Shown piece after piece: positions 8,154 to 17,368 of a stretch of DNA of 64,000 nt. Under the pieces are notes generated by a model. It was not told the origin of the DNA. It worked only from the letters and a program-made list of their open reading frames with translations, and made no database searches. Origin of the DNA: CAYPPG01 sp964412555 (GTDB taxonomy: Bacteria; Hinthialibacterota; Hinthialibacteria; Hinthialibacterales; Hinthialibacteraceae); NCBI GenBank assembly GCA_964412555.1, contig CAYPPG010000038.1:8685-72684 (forward strand), written 5' to 3'. Made by a program: the position numbers and the translations under genes. Each line of letters begins with the position of its first letter. Position 1 is the first letter of the stretch.

Positions 8154-9134
8154 ATGCAAAATCATAGCGATCCTATTAAAATATTTAAAGCTCTTTCCGA
8201 CGAAACCCGCCTGAGAATCCTCTGGCTGTTGGATACTTATGAGTTGAGCGTGAATGATATTGTCGAAATATTAGGCTCGACTCAATCGCGGGTGTCACGC
8301 CATTTAACGGTTCTAAAGGAAACCGAATTCCTGGATTCCCGCCGAGAAGGAACCTGGATTTATTACCATAAAGCCGATAAAGAAAATATGTCGCCGGAAA
8401 TCAAACAGGCCTGGCTGCTGATTCGTGAATGGGCAAAAGATAGAATGGAAGCCGGAAAAGATCGTGAAAAAGCACATGAGGTACTCCAACACAAAAAAAG
8501 TCACAGTTTACAGTTTTTTGGGAAACATGCCTCACGGTGGGATGCGATTCGGGCCACGTTGTGCAGTGAATTTGTCACTCTTCAGGCAATGGAGGCATTG
8601 ATCCCTCCCGATATCACAGTTCTTGACGTCGGAACCGGAACCGGGCAGTTGCTACTTCCATTAGCCAAGGTAGTCCATAACGTCATTGGAGTCGACCACT
8701 CTCCCCAAATGCTGAAACTGGCCGCACAAAATGCCACAAATGCCGATATTCACAATGTCGAATTCCGTCTTGGAGAAATCGATGATTTACCCTTGAAAGA
8801 CAATGAGGTAAACGCCGCATTTGCTGCCCTCGTTTTGCATCATGCTCCGGATCCTGGGAAGGCCATACTTGAAATGGCTCGAGTTGTCAAACCGGGTGGA
8901 AGTGTAGCGATCATCGATTTGCAAAAACACGCGGATGAATGGATGCGGGATGAACTCGCCGATCTGTGGTTGGGATTCGAAAAAGGGGATATGGAGCGCT
9001 GGTTCACGAAAGCGGAGCTGATCAATCATCGATGGATTGAAGGGTATTCTCCCCCTGAAACTTCACGGGATAAAAAACAAATCCATATTCAAAACAAGAG
9101 TTTTATTTTTTACGGAAGAAAAGCAAAAAGATAA
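8154..9134 (+). CDS. ArsR-family regulator fused to SAM methyltransferase domain (SahR-like)
   Basis: 326 residues. An ArsR-type winged helix occupies about 5-95 (KALSDETRLRILWLL, then the recognition region STQSRVSRHLTVLKETEFL). A class I methyltransferase fold follows, with motif I DVGTGTGQ (158-165), the acidic VIGVDHSPQML and ALVLHHAPDP. This architecture beside metK and ahcY is that of SahR, the S-adenosylhomocysteine-responsive repressor of methionine-cycle genes described in Proteobacteria, where the methyltransferase-like domain senses SAH. Orthology is inferred from domain order and context. No metal-binding Cys cluster of arsenic sensors is seen. It is divergent from metK and preceded by a palindrome. 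Confidence 0.82.
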   Translation: MQNHSDPIKIFKALSDETRLRILWLLDTYELSVNDIVEILGSTQSRVSRHLTVLKETEFLDSRREGTWIYYHKADKENMSPEIKQAWLLIREWAKDRMEAGKDREKAHEVLQHKKSHSLQFFGKHASRWDAIRATLCSEFVTLQAMEALIPPDITVLDVGTGTGQLLLPLAKVVHNVIGVDHSPQMLKLAAQNATNADIHNVEFRLGEIDDLPLKDNEVNAAFAALVLHHAPDPGKAILEMARVVKPGGSVAIIDLQKHADEWMRDELADLWLGFEKGDMERWFTKAELINHRWIEGYSPPETSRDKKQIHIQNKSFIFYGRKAKR

Positions 9135-9137
9135 CGA

Positions 9138-9950
9138 TCAATCATTGGAGGTGAATTGTTGAATTCGTTCTTCCAATTCATGTAAACGTTGGGCAAATTC
9201 GGGAAGTTGATAAATAAATGATTGATGAAACCGAAAATCGTTTTCTTCCATGGCGGGGGAACCAGTAATTGTGGATTCATCTGCTACATCTTTGCTCACT
9301 CCAGCTCCGCTTTGGACGATTGCCTTGTTTCCGATTCGAATATGGCCAACCATGCCGACACCGTAGCCGACCGAAACTTCCGAACCAATTTTGCAACTTC
9401 CACAAATCCCTACACCATCTCCGATATGAGAGCGTTCTCCAATTACTACATTATGGCCAACTTGAACAAGGGAGCCGATATGTGTCCCCTCTCCGACAAT
9501 CGTTTGCCCAAGGGTTGCCCGGTCAATTGTCGAGTTTGCCCCAATTCGAACATCATTCTCGATGACAACATATCCGACTTGCGGGACTTTGAAATTCACA
9601 CCATTTTTTTCTTTTGCATATCCAAAACCATCGCTCCCGATAACCACTCCGGCTTCAATAATCACGCGGTTTCCAATCCGGGTCTTTTCCCGTAGAGTTA
9701 CGGAATGGTAAAGCACGCAATTTGAATCGACAATGCAATCTTCCCCAACGTAACAACCGGGATGAATAACGACATCATTCCCGATTCGAACTCCACGTTC
9801 AATAACGACATTGGAATGGATAACAACACTTTTCCCCAATCGAACGCTGGGATCTACGACGCTCGAGGGGTGGATTTGACAACCGCTATCATGAACGGAC
9901 TCTTCAGCCAGCGATGACGCTAAATTGGAAGTCGCCATACTCTGTTTCAT
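9138..9950 (-). CDS. LpxD-like UDP-3-O-acylglucosamine N-acyltransferase, short form
   Basis: 270 residues of left-handed beta-helix built from hexapeptide repeats (IGNDVV, IGNRVI, IGANST and others). The LpxD signatures GSDGFGYA, VRIGANSTIDRATLGQT and LVQVGHNVVIG, including the His expected to be catalytic, are present. LpxD adds the second acyl chain in lipid A synthesis, so this points to a lipopolysaccharide-type outer membrane. Standard LpxD is about 340 residues; here the N-terminal uridine-binding domain is missing and the coil begins near residue 20. It may still act in lipid A synthesis or acylate another nucleotide sugar. A GGGGGA site lies about 10 bases before the ATG. It ends three bases from the convergent regulator gene. 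Confidence 0.8.
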   Translation of the reverse strand: MKQSMATSNLASSLAEESVHDSGCQIHPSSVVDPSVRLGKSVVIHSNVVIERGVRIGNDVVIHPGCYVGEDCIVDSNCVLYHSVTLREKTRIGNRVIIEAGVVIGSDGFGYAKEKNGVNFKVPQVGYVVIENDVRIGANSTIDRATLGQTIVGEGTHIGSLVQVGHNVVIGERSHIGDGVGICGSCKIGSEVSVGYGVGMVGHIRIGNKAIVQSGAGVSKDVADESTITGSPAMEENDFRFHQSFIYQLPEFAQRLHELEERIQQFTSND

Positions 9951-10457
9951 CGGTGGTATTCCCCCTAATTTTCTTTCCTACTCATTTATAACTGGAAATC
10001 GCAATACAAATTGCTGGTATACAACATTCCATCACTCAGACTTGATAAATAAAGAGATTCATCTCTTTATGTGATCAAAAACGATTTCAACCTCCGATAA
10101 AAAATGTATTTTTTGTATTTCCAGTTCATTCACCGGCCAGTTTTCAAGAATCAGACTTTACATTTTTTAGTCGGTTGGGCATGAAATACCCTCCATGACC
10201 GACTTTTACCGACATTTCATTTTCGAATAAATGCCTTCTCATGCCAGCAAACTTACTACAATCTATTATATGAAACCACATAATCCCAAAAAAATCAATG
10301 AATAATTTGCTATTTCCGGTCTTATGCACAAGTTTTTTAATGATACTCGGAAGTTTTTGCATTGAAAAGTGCGCCCTAAACACAATGCTAATGTATTTTG
10401 AGCAAAATTCTTCCTCTTTTTAGTGGAGTATGAACAAATTACACCATTTCCGGCTTT
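9951..10457. other. Intergenic region with a perfect 22-base palindrome
   Basis: Contains ATAAAGAGAT-TC-ATCTCTTTAT at 10049-10070, about 100 bases upstream of the lpxD-like gene; it could be an operator or a hairpin. An 79-codon open frame at 10144-10383 (minus) has no ribosome-binding site, no recognisable motif and AT-rich composition; I do not call it a gene. Nothing else is recognised. Confidence 0.5.
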
Positions 10458-11276
10458 TCACATGACTAAAGGCCGTGTGTACCAAGAAATAATCTCCGGT
10501 CCGAAAAGCAGGCACAGATAAGCGCCGGCACATAAATACGGCCCGAAAGGAATCCGTCCATATTTATCGATTTTCCCGATTAGTTTTAAACTCAATCCAA
10601 CAATGGATCCCAATAATGAAGCTAAAAAAATACACAACAACGTTTCATTCCACCCTAAAAAACCTCCTATAAACGCCATCAATTTCACATCACCGAATCC
10701 CATCGCTTCCTGCCGAAAAATCCATTCACCGATGATTCGAATTCCCCAAATGATTCCTCCACCTGTCAACATTCCCCCAACAGCATGCCAAAAATCATTC
10801 ACGAGGGCGTGAGAAAAAACGCCGCTCCAGGAGGATATCGCTCCTACGAAGAGTACAAAGGGAATCATTGGAAGCGATAAAAAGTCGGGGATATACTGAT
10901 AATCCCAATCGATTCCGGACGCAACGATCAAGTTCATGGTAAAAAAAAGATAGAGCAGCGAAGTCGCCGTTTGCCCATATTCATAAACAATTCCCATAAA
11001 CAAGAGCGCTGTCAATAATTCATAAATTGGATAACGAACAGAAATGGAAGCCTGACAATAACGGCACTTTCCGAGAAGTAAGGCATAGGAAAAAATGGGG
11101 ATATTATCATACCAATGTATCGGTTGATCACAGCAAGGCGTTCTAGAACTGGGGAAAATTATGGATTGCTCTGCTGGAATTCGCCAAACACAGACGTGAA
11201 GGAAACTTCCAACAGCTGCACCAAATATTCCTGCGGCTATAACAAAAAAATCGTTCGGTAAATAGATAAAATTCAT
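10458..11276 (-). CDS. Prepilin peptidase (PilD/GspO, A24 family)
   Basis: 272-residue polytopic membrane aspartic protease that cleaves and N-methylates type IV prepilins and pseudopilins. The N-terminal GAAVGSFLHVCVWRIP signature, the cytoplasmic Cys region, and both catalytic Asp motifs are visible: SGIDWDYQYIPD (about residue 140) and GFGDVKLMAFIGGFLG (about 193-208). Six to eight hydrophobic helices follow. In the usual CxxC...CxxC zinc motif the first pair appears here as adjacent TPCCDQ while the second, GKCRYC, is normal. Its substrates plausibly include the three FTLIE proteins in this window. The ATG at 11276 is preferred over an upstream TTG; neither has a clear ribosome-binding site. 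Confidence 0.93.
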   Translation of the reverse strand: MNFIYLPNDFFVIAAGIFGAAVGSFLHVCVWRIPAEQSIIFPSSRTPCCDQPIHWYDNIPIFSYALLLGKCRYCQASISVRYPIYELLTALLFMGIVYEYGQTATSLLYLFFTMNLIVASGIDWDYQYIPDFLSLPMIPFVLFVGAISSWSGVFSHALVNDFWHAVGGMLTGGGIIWGIRIIGEWIFRQEAMGFGDVKLMAFIGGFLGWNETLLCIFLASLLGSIVGLSLKLIGKIDKYGRIPFGPYLCAGAYLCLLFGPEIISWYTRPLVM

Positions 11277-11469
11277 ACAGTTCAAAGTCTATTTTTTCTG
11301 TAGAGTATCCCAACTCTATTCCAACATAGGAAGCCATGTGGGACATGCAACATAAAAACAATACACACTTTTTGTGGAAAAATGTTTATTTGTTAGACCA
11401 TTTTATCGGCGAAATTCGGATCAATTTTCAGTTTCATTGAAATGATCCTATTCTTTCAGACGTGATTAT

Positions 11470-11493
11470 CATACAATAGAATAAGATTGTATG
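11470..11493 (+). promoter_or_regulatory. Inverted repeat upstream of the HIT gene
   Basis: Perfect CATACAAT-N8-ATTGTATG, with TACAAT and TAGAAT inside that could serve as -10 elements. It lies 66 bases upstream of the HIT-protein start. It has the form of a dimeric repressor site; no regulator is identified. Confidence 0.4.
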
Positions 11494-11558
11494 TAGGTTC
11501 GAAAGTAGATAGGACAAAGTAATTTTTATTGAATCCCTAATGAATAGAAAGGCAGGTT

Positions 11559-11918
11559 ATGTCCGAGAATCAGATGGAAGATTGTATCTTTTGTAAAATC
11601 ATCGCCGGAGAAATCCCGGCAACTCTCGAATATGAAGATGAACATGTCATTGCCTTTAAAGACATTAATCCCCAGGCGCCCGTTCATTTTTTGGTGATTC
11701 CCAAAAAGCATGTACCCAAAATCGGGGACTTGCCGGATACAGATCCAGAATTACTCAATCATCTCATGCGGGCGTCGCATCATTTGGCCAAAAAACTTGG
11801 GATTTTTGAGGATGGTTATCGCCTAGTCATCAACTCAGGGGACAATGGCGGGCAAACAGTATACCACCTCCACATTCATGTCTTGGGGGGGCGATTTATG
11901 CGATGGCCGCCGGGCTGA
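11559..11918 (+). CDS. HIT-family (HinT-type) nucleotide hydrolase
   Basis: 119 residues, the standard length of bacterial HinT proteins. The zinc-type DCIFCKIIAGEIP start, the FKDINPQAPVHFLVIPKKH strand region and the histidine triad HLHIHVLGGR (about 103-112) are complete. The family hydrolyses purine nucleoside phosphoramidates and acyl-adenylates; the natural substrate is generally unclear. The gene stands alone with AAAGGCAGG upstream of its ATG. Nothing suggests a link to its neighbours. Confidence 0.95.
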   Translation: MSENQMEDCIFCKIIAGEIPATLEYEDEHVIAFKDINPQAPVHFLVIPKKHVPKIGDLPDTDPELLNHLMRASHHLAKKLGIFEDGYRLVINSGDNGGQTVYHLHIHVLGGRFMRWPPG

Positions 11919-12148
11919 TCCGTTTTCATTCACGGATTTACACTTTCCCTCAAGAGAAGAAAAGTTATACTTCACTATATTACACCTTGATTCGCTAATC
12001 AATCAATTTTACCGGCGAGAGTGATCGGCATTTGTGTGCTTATTCGCTTAGGCATCGCCATAAGGTATAAAAGCAAGACTTCACGATTTTTTTATTCTCT
12101 TACGTGTAGAAAAGTATCCAATTGATCAGCGACTCGTTATATCAGACG

Positions 12149-14356
12149 ATGCGAATAACCGAGATATCCCTTTTCCTTCTTGCTCTTCTCATGGTAATGG
12201 GCGGATGCGCAACCCACACCGTCAAGGAGGGTAATGTCCGCTCCCATGCCGGCCAAGCCAAAGAAACGTCCAAAAATCAAGTAGAGGAAACGAAGCAAAA
12301 AGCGACGGCATCGATTCAATCGCCTACTCATGAAACCGTTTCCTTGAAGAAAAAAGAAACAATTTCCGAGCAAACGATACCTCTTTCTCAGAAGGAACAA
12401 GAAAAAAAACAATACTCCCGGGATAAAAGACTCGGATTGTACGAACATTTTTTAACTGGGATTTTCTTGAAAAAAAGAGGGAAATTTGACGAGGCAAGCG
12501 CAGCGTTTTCGAAAGCACTTGAAATCACTCCGGAATCGCCTCTTATCGGGTCGCTTGCCGGTGAATCACTCTTGCAAGCAAAGCGAGTCGATGAAGCGAT
12601 TCAAGTTGCGGAACAGTCAGTGAAATTGGCTTCGGAAGAAGTCGAAAGCCATATCGTCTTAGGAAGAGCGTACGCGGCAAAACAGAAGTATGAAAAGGCC
12701 ATACAGGAATTCGAAAAAGTACAGAAAGTCGTCCCGGATTCCTTTGAATTGCTGGATGAGTTGGCTCAATTTTATTACAAAGCGCAAAAATATGAGGATA
12801 CGATTCGAATCTATCGCCGGCTTGCCGAAATGTATCCGGAGCAGTCCTATCTATTCAGACTTTTTATTGCGGATATCTTACTTTTAAAACTCAATCGGTT
12901 AGAAGAGGCCAAACAAGAATTTCAATCGATTGCCCAACAGATCCCCAATTCTGCAAAAGTACACCTGAGTCTCGGAAGAATCAACGAACTGCTAGGTAAA
13001 CCGGAAGAAGCGATCGATGCCTATCTCACAGCGCTCAATCATGTGCGATCCACTCAGGAAGAGATGACTATCCGCAAACAACTTGGGAATCTTTACCGGG
13101 AACGAGGTTCCTATACCGAATCTCTTTACCAATATCAACGCAACAAAGAGATCTCCCCGGATACGTTAGAAACCAGACAATCTTTGATCAACCTATTCAT
13201 AGAATTTGGTAAACATGAAGAAGCGCTGCAGGAAATTGACGAATTGGTGGACAAATTTCCAGGCGACTTCAAACTCCAACTTTTACGAAAAGAAATATTG
13301 ACGAAGTTGGAGCGTCCCTCGGATGCATGGGAAGGATTGTTCAAATCCCTCCAATATGCTATCGAGCATACCATGTTGAAAGAAATCAAAGATTTCTTAT
13401 GGCAAATTGCCATCGATGATTCATTTTCTGAGACAATTACCAAAGAGAAACATCGTAAAAAAGTACAAGAATTGTTACAGCTAGCCGGAGATACTTTTCC
13501 CAATACTCCTCGAATCGCATTTGCTCAGGCACGATTGAATTTGACGGGCCAATCGAGCGCTTTAAGGGTCCATTTACAAAAAATACTCGATCTGTTCAAA
13601 CAAAATCTTGAAACTGCAGACGAGAATACAATCGATCAAATTGCGGCGGAAATGCGTCTGTGGTATCGAGTAAGACACGCATTTCATGATCAAGGATATT
13701 CGCGCGATTTGATCGATATTCTCCGAGAATGTCGGAAAAAATACCCGGAGAACCGCGAGTTGACACGTATTCTCGGCATGATTTTCGCTGAAAATGATCA
13801 ATTGCACGATGCCGAAGAAATGTATTTGACGTTGAAGGAAACCGTTGATCCCGAGAATCCAATCTATAAGGAATTACTGTTCCAATTGGCATTCGTGTAT
13901 GAAAGAATGAATCGAATTGCGGATGTGGAAAGATTGATGAAAGAAGCGATTCAGCGTTTTCCTGATGATCCGGAAGCGTATAATTTTTTGGGATATACCT
14001 ATGCCGACCATAATATGCATTTGGATGAAGCGCTTCAATTGATTGAAAAAGCGTTGAAAGATCGCCCGAATGATGGGAATTATATCGATAGTCTTGGGTG
14101 GGTATATTATCGAATGGGAAAGTATGAAGAGGCAATCACACATCTTCGACGGGCACTCGATAACCAAGCCGATCACCCGGTGATTCTCGATCATCTCGGC
14201 GACGCTTACGAAGAGCACGGCCAATTGGATACAGCCATTCGTTGTTGGAAAAAAGTATTGGAAGTGGGGCCGCAATATCCGTTGGAATACACTTCTGACT
14301 TTCACTTTCGGGTCGTGCAAAAAATACAGGCAGCGGAGAATTCAATAAAACAGTGA
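12149..14356 (+). CDS. Large tetratricopeptide-repeat lipoprotein
   Basis: About 735 residues. A hydrophobic signal ends in VMGGC, a lipobox-like site, followed by a charged low-complexity linker (about 25-95) and then TPR repeats nearly to the end, with motifs such as GKFDEASAAFSKALEITPES, QKYEKAIQEFEKVQKVVPDS and GKYEEAITHLRRALDNQADH. Such lipoproteins act as scaffolds in the envelope, often for secretion, pilus assembly or polysaccharide export, but no specific role is shown. The start is uncertain: ATG at 12149 gives the best signal peptide, a TTG lies at 12122. It overlaps yqeK by four bases (GTGA), so the two are cotranslated. Confidence 0.88.
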   Translation: MRITEISLFLLALLMVMGGCATHTVKEGNVRSHAGQAKETSKNQVEETKQKATASIQSPTHETVSLKKKETISEQTIPLSQKEQEKKQYSRDKRLGLYEHFLTGIFLKKRGKFDEASAAFSKALEITPESPLIGSLAGESLLQAKRVDEAIQVAEQSVKLASEEVESHIVLGRAYAAKQKYEKAIQEFEKVQKVVPDSFELLDELAQFYYKAQKYEDTIRIYRRLAEMYPEQSYLFRLFIADILLLKLNRLEEAKQEFQSIAQQIPNSAKVHLSLGRINELLGKPEEAIDAYLTALNHVRSTQEEMTIRKQLGNLYRERGSYTESLYQYQRNKEISPDTLETRQSLINLFIEFGKHEEALQEIDELVDKFPGDFKLQLLRKEILTKLERPSDAWEGLFKSLQYAIEHTMLKEIKDFLWQIAIDDSFSETITKEKHRKKVQELLQLAGDTFPNTPRIAFAQARLNLTGQSSALRVHLQKILDLFKQNLETADENTIDQIAAEMRLWYRVRHAFHDQGYSRDLIDILRECRKKYPENRELTRILGMIFAENDQLHDAEEMYLTLKETVDPENPIYKELLFQLAFVYERMNRIADVERLMKEAIQRFPDDPEAYNFLGYTYADHNMHLDEALQLIEKALKDRPNDGNYIDSLGWVYYRMGKYEEAITHLRRALDNQADHPVILDHLGDAYEEHGQLDTAIRCWKKVLEVGPQYPLEYTSDFHFRVVQKIQAAENSIKQ

Positions 14357-14967
14357 TCGATTTAATCCCTCAACAATCTATTCAACAACTCCAATCCGCC
14401 ATTTCGGAAAAACGATACAAACATTGTGAAGGCGTCCTGGAAACCGCATTTGAATTGTCTCATGCTTGGAAAGACTATCCGGTGGAACCGGGATTGCTCG
14501 CCTGGGCGGCATTGTTTCATGACTGTGCAAAAGAACTCCCGCTGGACACTCGTGAACGGATCATCAAGCAAAATGAGTTTGATTTCGGGAAGGAGTTGAT
14601 TTCGAATCTGAAACTGTCTCATGCCCCTCTTGGCGCGTTTTTGCTCGAGACTCAATACGGGATGGATCACCCGGATGTATTGTCGGCAGTGGCGTATCAT
14701 CCAACCGGTCACCCGGATTTAACACCGATCGGCTGGCTTGTCTATATTGCCGATTATTTGGAGCCAGGACGAACCTACATCCCCAATCGCGATATGCTCA
14801 TTGAAGAAGCCTCGAATGATCCATTAACCGGACTTCGTCTCATTACGAACCTTCGTATATCGATGGTGCTTCAAAAAGGGAAAAAGGTACATCCTTTGGC
14901 GAGGAAATACCAAGCGTATTTAGAAGGGATTGACAGTTTATGTGAACTCCAAGTAGAAACAAAGTAA
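14353..14967 (+). CDS. yqeK: YqeK-type HD-domain phosphohydrolase
   Basis: 204 residues with the YqeK pattern: RYKHCEGVLETAFELS (first His region), the HD pair in AALFHDCAKELP (about 55-66), KLSHAPLGAFL, SAVAYHPTGHPDLTPIGWLVYIADYLEPGRTY. The B. subtilis relative splits diadenosine tetraphosphate symmetrically into two ADP. In many bacteria yqeK sits beside nadD and rsfS; here it follows a TPR lipoprotein gene with a four-base GTGA overlap and starts with GTG. The pairing with a TPR lipoprotein is unusual and its meaning is unclear. Confidence 0.88.
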   Translation: MIDLIPQQSIQQLQSAISEKRYKHCEGVLETAFELSHAWKDYPVEPGLLAWAALFHDCAKELPLDTRERIIKQNEFDFGKELISNLKLSHAPLGAFLLETQYGMDHPDVLSAVAYHPTGHPDLTPIGWLVYIADYLEPGRTYIPNRDMLIEEASNDPLTGLRLITNLRISMVLQKGKKVHPLARKYQAYLEGIDSLCELQVETK

Positions 14968-15170
14968 TACCTTGTTACATTGAAATGAGTAGTAATCTTT
15001 TTTTCAAGAAAGGTATCTTTTTTTCAAGTTACGTTGATGCTGTTCCGTTCGTACATTCATTATCTGGCTTTCTGGAGATGAAAACAGTCACAAATTCCCA
15101 AAAATCGACGTTTCATGCTCTATTACTGAACAAAGGATAAGAATAACAGGGCACATTCCATAGTGATTTG
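14968..15170. repeat. Intergenic stretch with a 14-base direct repeat
   Basis: ATCTTTTTTTCAAG occurs at 14995-15008 and again at 15015-15028. The rest of the gap between yqeK and the glycosyltransferase promoter shows no gene. Confidence 0.45.
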
Positions 15171-15200
15171 TTGACAAACTACTTTAATTTGGTCTATAAT
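15171..15200 (+). promoter_or_regulatory. Consensus sigma-70-type promoter for the sugar transferase gene
   Basis: TTGACA (15171-15176), an 18-base spacer and TATAAT (15195-15200): both hexamers are perfect. Transcription would start near 15207 and leave a leader of about 175 bases before the gene at 15383. The leader has a GGGGG-rich spot and no recognised riboswitch. Confidence 0.8.
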
Positions 15201-15382
15201 CATGCAGGTCGTTGAATTATAATGATTTAGTAATTGTTCAAAATTCCACTTACAAGGGGGTAAATAACAGTCGATGAAACTTATTTTATGACCATTTTTT
15301 TGTGTTAGACTTCCGCCAGTTTCGATTGGGTGTTAGCCTGTTCAAGAAAAAAAACAAATTGTGTGGGATTCATTGATTTGCG

Positions 15383-16822
15383 ATGAAAAGTATACAGGAA
15401 TTCACAGATATTCGGGATAAATATTATCTTCCATTGTTTATCTTAATCTGCGCGGACTTCATGGTTTTATCCGGCTCATTGTTGGCGGCTTATTTTGTGC
15501 GCTTTCATACGGTTCTTTTCGATTGGATACCCCCAACACCACCGCCAGATTCGACTATTCCGGACCTCCAACCTTATTTTCTACTCTCCATTACAATAGG
15601 AATATTGGGGTGTGCCATTTTCGAGCGTTTCGGGCTCTATGAGCGCCGCGTCGGATTGGACCGGCATGTGCCACCAATCATCATTATCTTCGCGATTGTT
15701 GTATCCTATATTTTTTTAATGGCGCTATTATTCAACTATCGCGGTTTTTCCTTCTCACGATTTACGGTCGGATTGGGGATCCCCATTTCTAGTATCTGTA
15801 TCGTATTTGCATACCATTTGCTGAAACGCATTCAATTTTTCATGATCCGCAATGGGTACGGATTCCAAAAAACCGCAGTGATCGGTCCCACATGGCGATG
15901 CAAAGAAATCAGTCAAAAGCTGCAAGATCACTATGGCTCCATGTTTCAAATTCTCGGTTATGTTACGACTGATCAGAATAGAAGAGAAGACAAGAAACCG
16001 TTCTTGCCCTGTTTGGGATCGATTCATCAATTAGCGGAAATCTTTCAGCGGGGAATGCTCAACAATGTCATTATCGCTTTGCCTCCAACCAATCCCGATG
16101 AAATCATCAAAACCATAAAATTATGTACGGCGAACCAGATTCCGTATCGCGTCGTTCCGGAGATTTTCGATTTATTATCTTCACGAATACAAATTGATGA
16201 ATTTGAACGCCTTCCGACGATTTTGTTTGGGGAATCTCCTCTTTACGGATTCGGACAAATAGTCAAGCGATTCATGGACATACTCGTCTCCGGCATTGCG
16301 CTTATACTCACCGGTCCTCTTATGCTGATTGTGGCCTTTTTGATCAAGTTGGATACAAAAGGACCGATTTTTTATGTTCAAGAACGTGTTGGAAACGATG
16401 GGCAAAAATTTTTCATCTATAAATTTCGATCCATGTTCGCCGATGCGGAGAATGGCACCGGTCCAAAATGGGCCACCTCGAACGATCCGCGCACAACGAC
16501 GATCGGCCGGTTTTTGCGGCGTTATAATTTGGATGAGCTCCCCCAATTCGTCAACGTTCTGCGGGGAGATATGAGCGTAGTCGGACCGCGTCCGGAGCGT
16601 CCTTATTTTGTCAATAAGTTCAAGGAAGAAATTCCTCATTACATGAGGCGGCATATGGTCAAATCGGGAATTACCGGTTGGGCGCAGGTCAACGGATTGC
16701 GCGGCGATACCTCTGTTACGGAACGTACCAAATATGATCTTTATTATGTTGAAAATTGGTCACTTCTCTTCGATTTCAAAATATTATTGAAAACGTTGGT
16801 CTCATTCAAGAACGCCTATTAA
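15383..16822 (+). CDS. Undecaprenyl-phosphate sugar phosphotransferase (WbaP/WcaJ type)
   Basis: 479 residues. It would start exopolysaccharide or O-antigen repeat units by moving a sugar-1-phosphate onto the lipid carrier. Four N-terminal membrane segments (about 18-140), a Rossmann-like cytosolic domain (about 160-285), then the re-entrant-membrane catalytic domain from about 293: KRFMDILVSGIALILTGPL, FYVQERVGNDGQKFFIYKFRSM, the DE of NLDELPQFVNVLRGDMSVVGPRP and GITGWAQVNGLRGDTS. It is full length. A consensus promoter lies upstream. No other polysaccharide genes adjoin except the small TPR lipoprotein downstream. Confidence 0.92.
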   Translation: MKSIQEFTDIRDKYYLPLFILICADFMVLSGSLLAAYFVRFHTVLFDWIPPTPPPDSTIPDLQPYFLLSITIGILGCAIFERFGLYERRVGLDRHVPPIIIIFAIVVSYIFLMALLFNYRGFSFSRFTVGLGIPISSICIVFAYHLLKRIQFFMIRNGYGFQKTAVIGPTWRCKEISQKLQDHYGSMFQILGYVTTDQNRREDKKPFLPCLGSIHQLAEIFQRGMLNNVIIALPPTNPDEIIKTIKLCTANQIPYRVVPEIFDLLSSRIQIDEFERLPTILFGESPLYGFGQIVKRFMDILVSGIALILTGPLMLIVAFLIKLDTKGPIFYVQERVGNDGQKFFIYKFRSMFADAENGTGPKWATSNDPRTTTIGRFLRRYNLDELPQFVNVLRGDMSVVGPRPERPYFVNKFKEEIPHYMRRHMVKSGITGWAQVNGLRGDTSVTERTKYDLYYVENWSLLFDFKILLKTLVSFKNAY

Positions 16823-16846
16823 CACTTCTTTCTTCAGAATATTATA

Positions 16847-17368
16847 ATGATCTTTCCCCCTCGCAGGTTCAACAAAGAATTTTTTTTCTGCTTCATTGTA
16901 TCTGTCTTTCTAATCAATTGTGGAGAAAATCGTGAAACTCTCCTGGTAAAAGCAACAGAGTTTTTACAGGGCAATGATGTTGACTCGGCCCGTGCTTGTT
17001 ATGAGAGTATACTGAAAAAACATCCTTTCGATCCGGAAGCGATACAAGGAATGATCGATACGGCGCGAATAAGAAACGCTACGGTAGAACATGTCCATTG
17101 GTGCCGGGAACTTCTTCGTTTGCGTCCGTGGGATCGGGATGCGAATGTCGTGTATGGAAAATATCTTATAGAGAGGGGTGAATTGGAAGATGCAGTAAGC
17201 CGTTTCATATTGGCTTATCAAGATTCGGAATTTAAACAAGAAAAACAAGAAGTGCTGGATTGGGTTGAGCATATCCGCACTCTTGTCAAAGATTCCCCTT
17301 CTCTTTCCACAACACGGTCAGATTCGCTTCCACTTCCGAACATTCTGAAGGAAGAAGACATAAAGTGA
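16847..17368 (+). CDS. Small TPR lipoprotein
   Basis: 173 residues. The signal FFFCFIVSVFLINC ends in a lipobox with Cys at about residue 25. Two to three TPR-like helical pairs follow (NDVDSARACYESILKKHPFDPEA, RDANVVYGKYLIERGELEDAVSRF). It lies 24 bases after the sugar transferase gene and overlaps mqnC by four bases (GTGA), so the three may form one operon. Role unknown; an envelope scaffold is the natural guess. Confidence 0.75.
   Translation: MIFPPRRFNKEFFFCFIVSVFLINCGENRETLLVKATEFLQGNDVDSARACYESILKKHPFDPEAIQGMIDTARIRNATVEHVHWCRELLRLRPWDRDANVVYGKYLIERGELEDAVSRFILAYQDSEFKQEKQEVLDWVEHIRTLVKDSPSLSTTRSDSLPLPNILKEEDIK

Noticed and set aside
10144..10383. 79-codon minus-strand frame with a GHGGYFMPNRLKN end
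   Set aside because: No ribosome-binding site and no recognised family; could be a transposase remnant but I cannot support it.
14968..15382. tRNA or other stable RNA gene
   Set aside because: No T-loop GTTCRANYC, anticodon stem or CCA end was found here or in the other long gaps.
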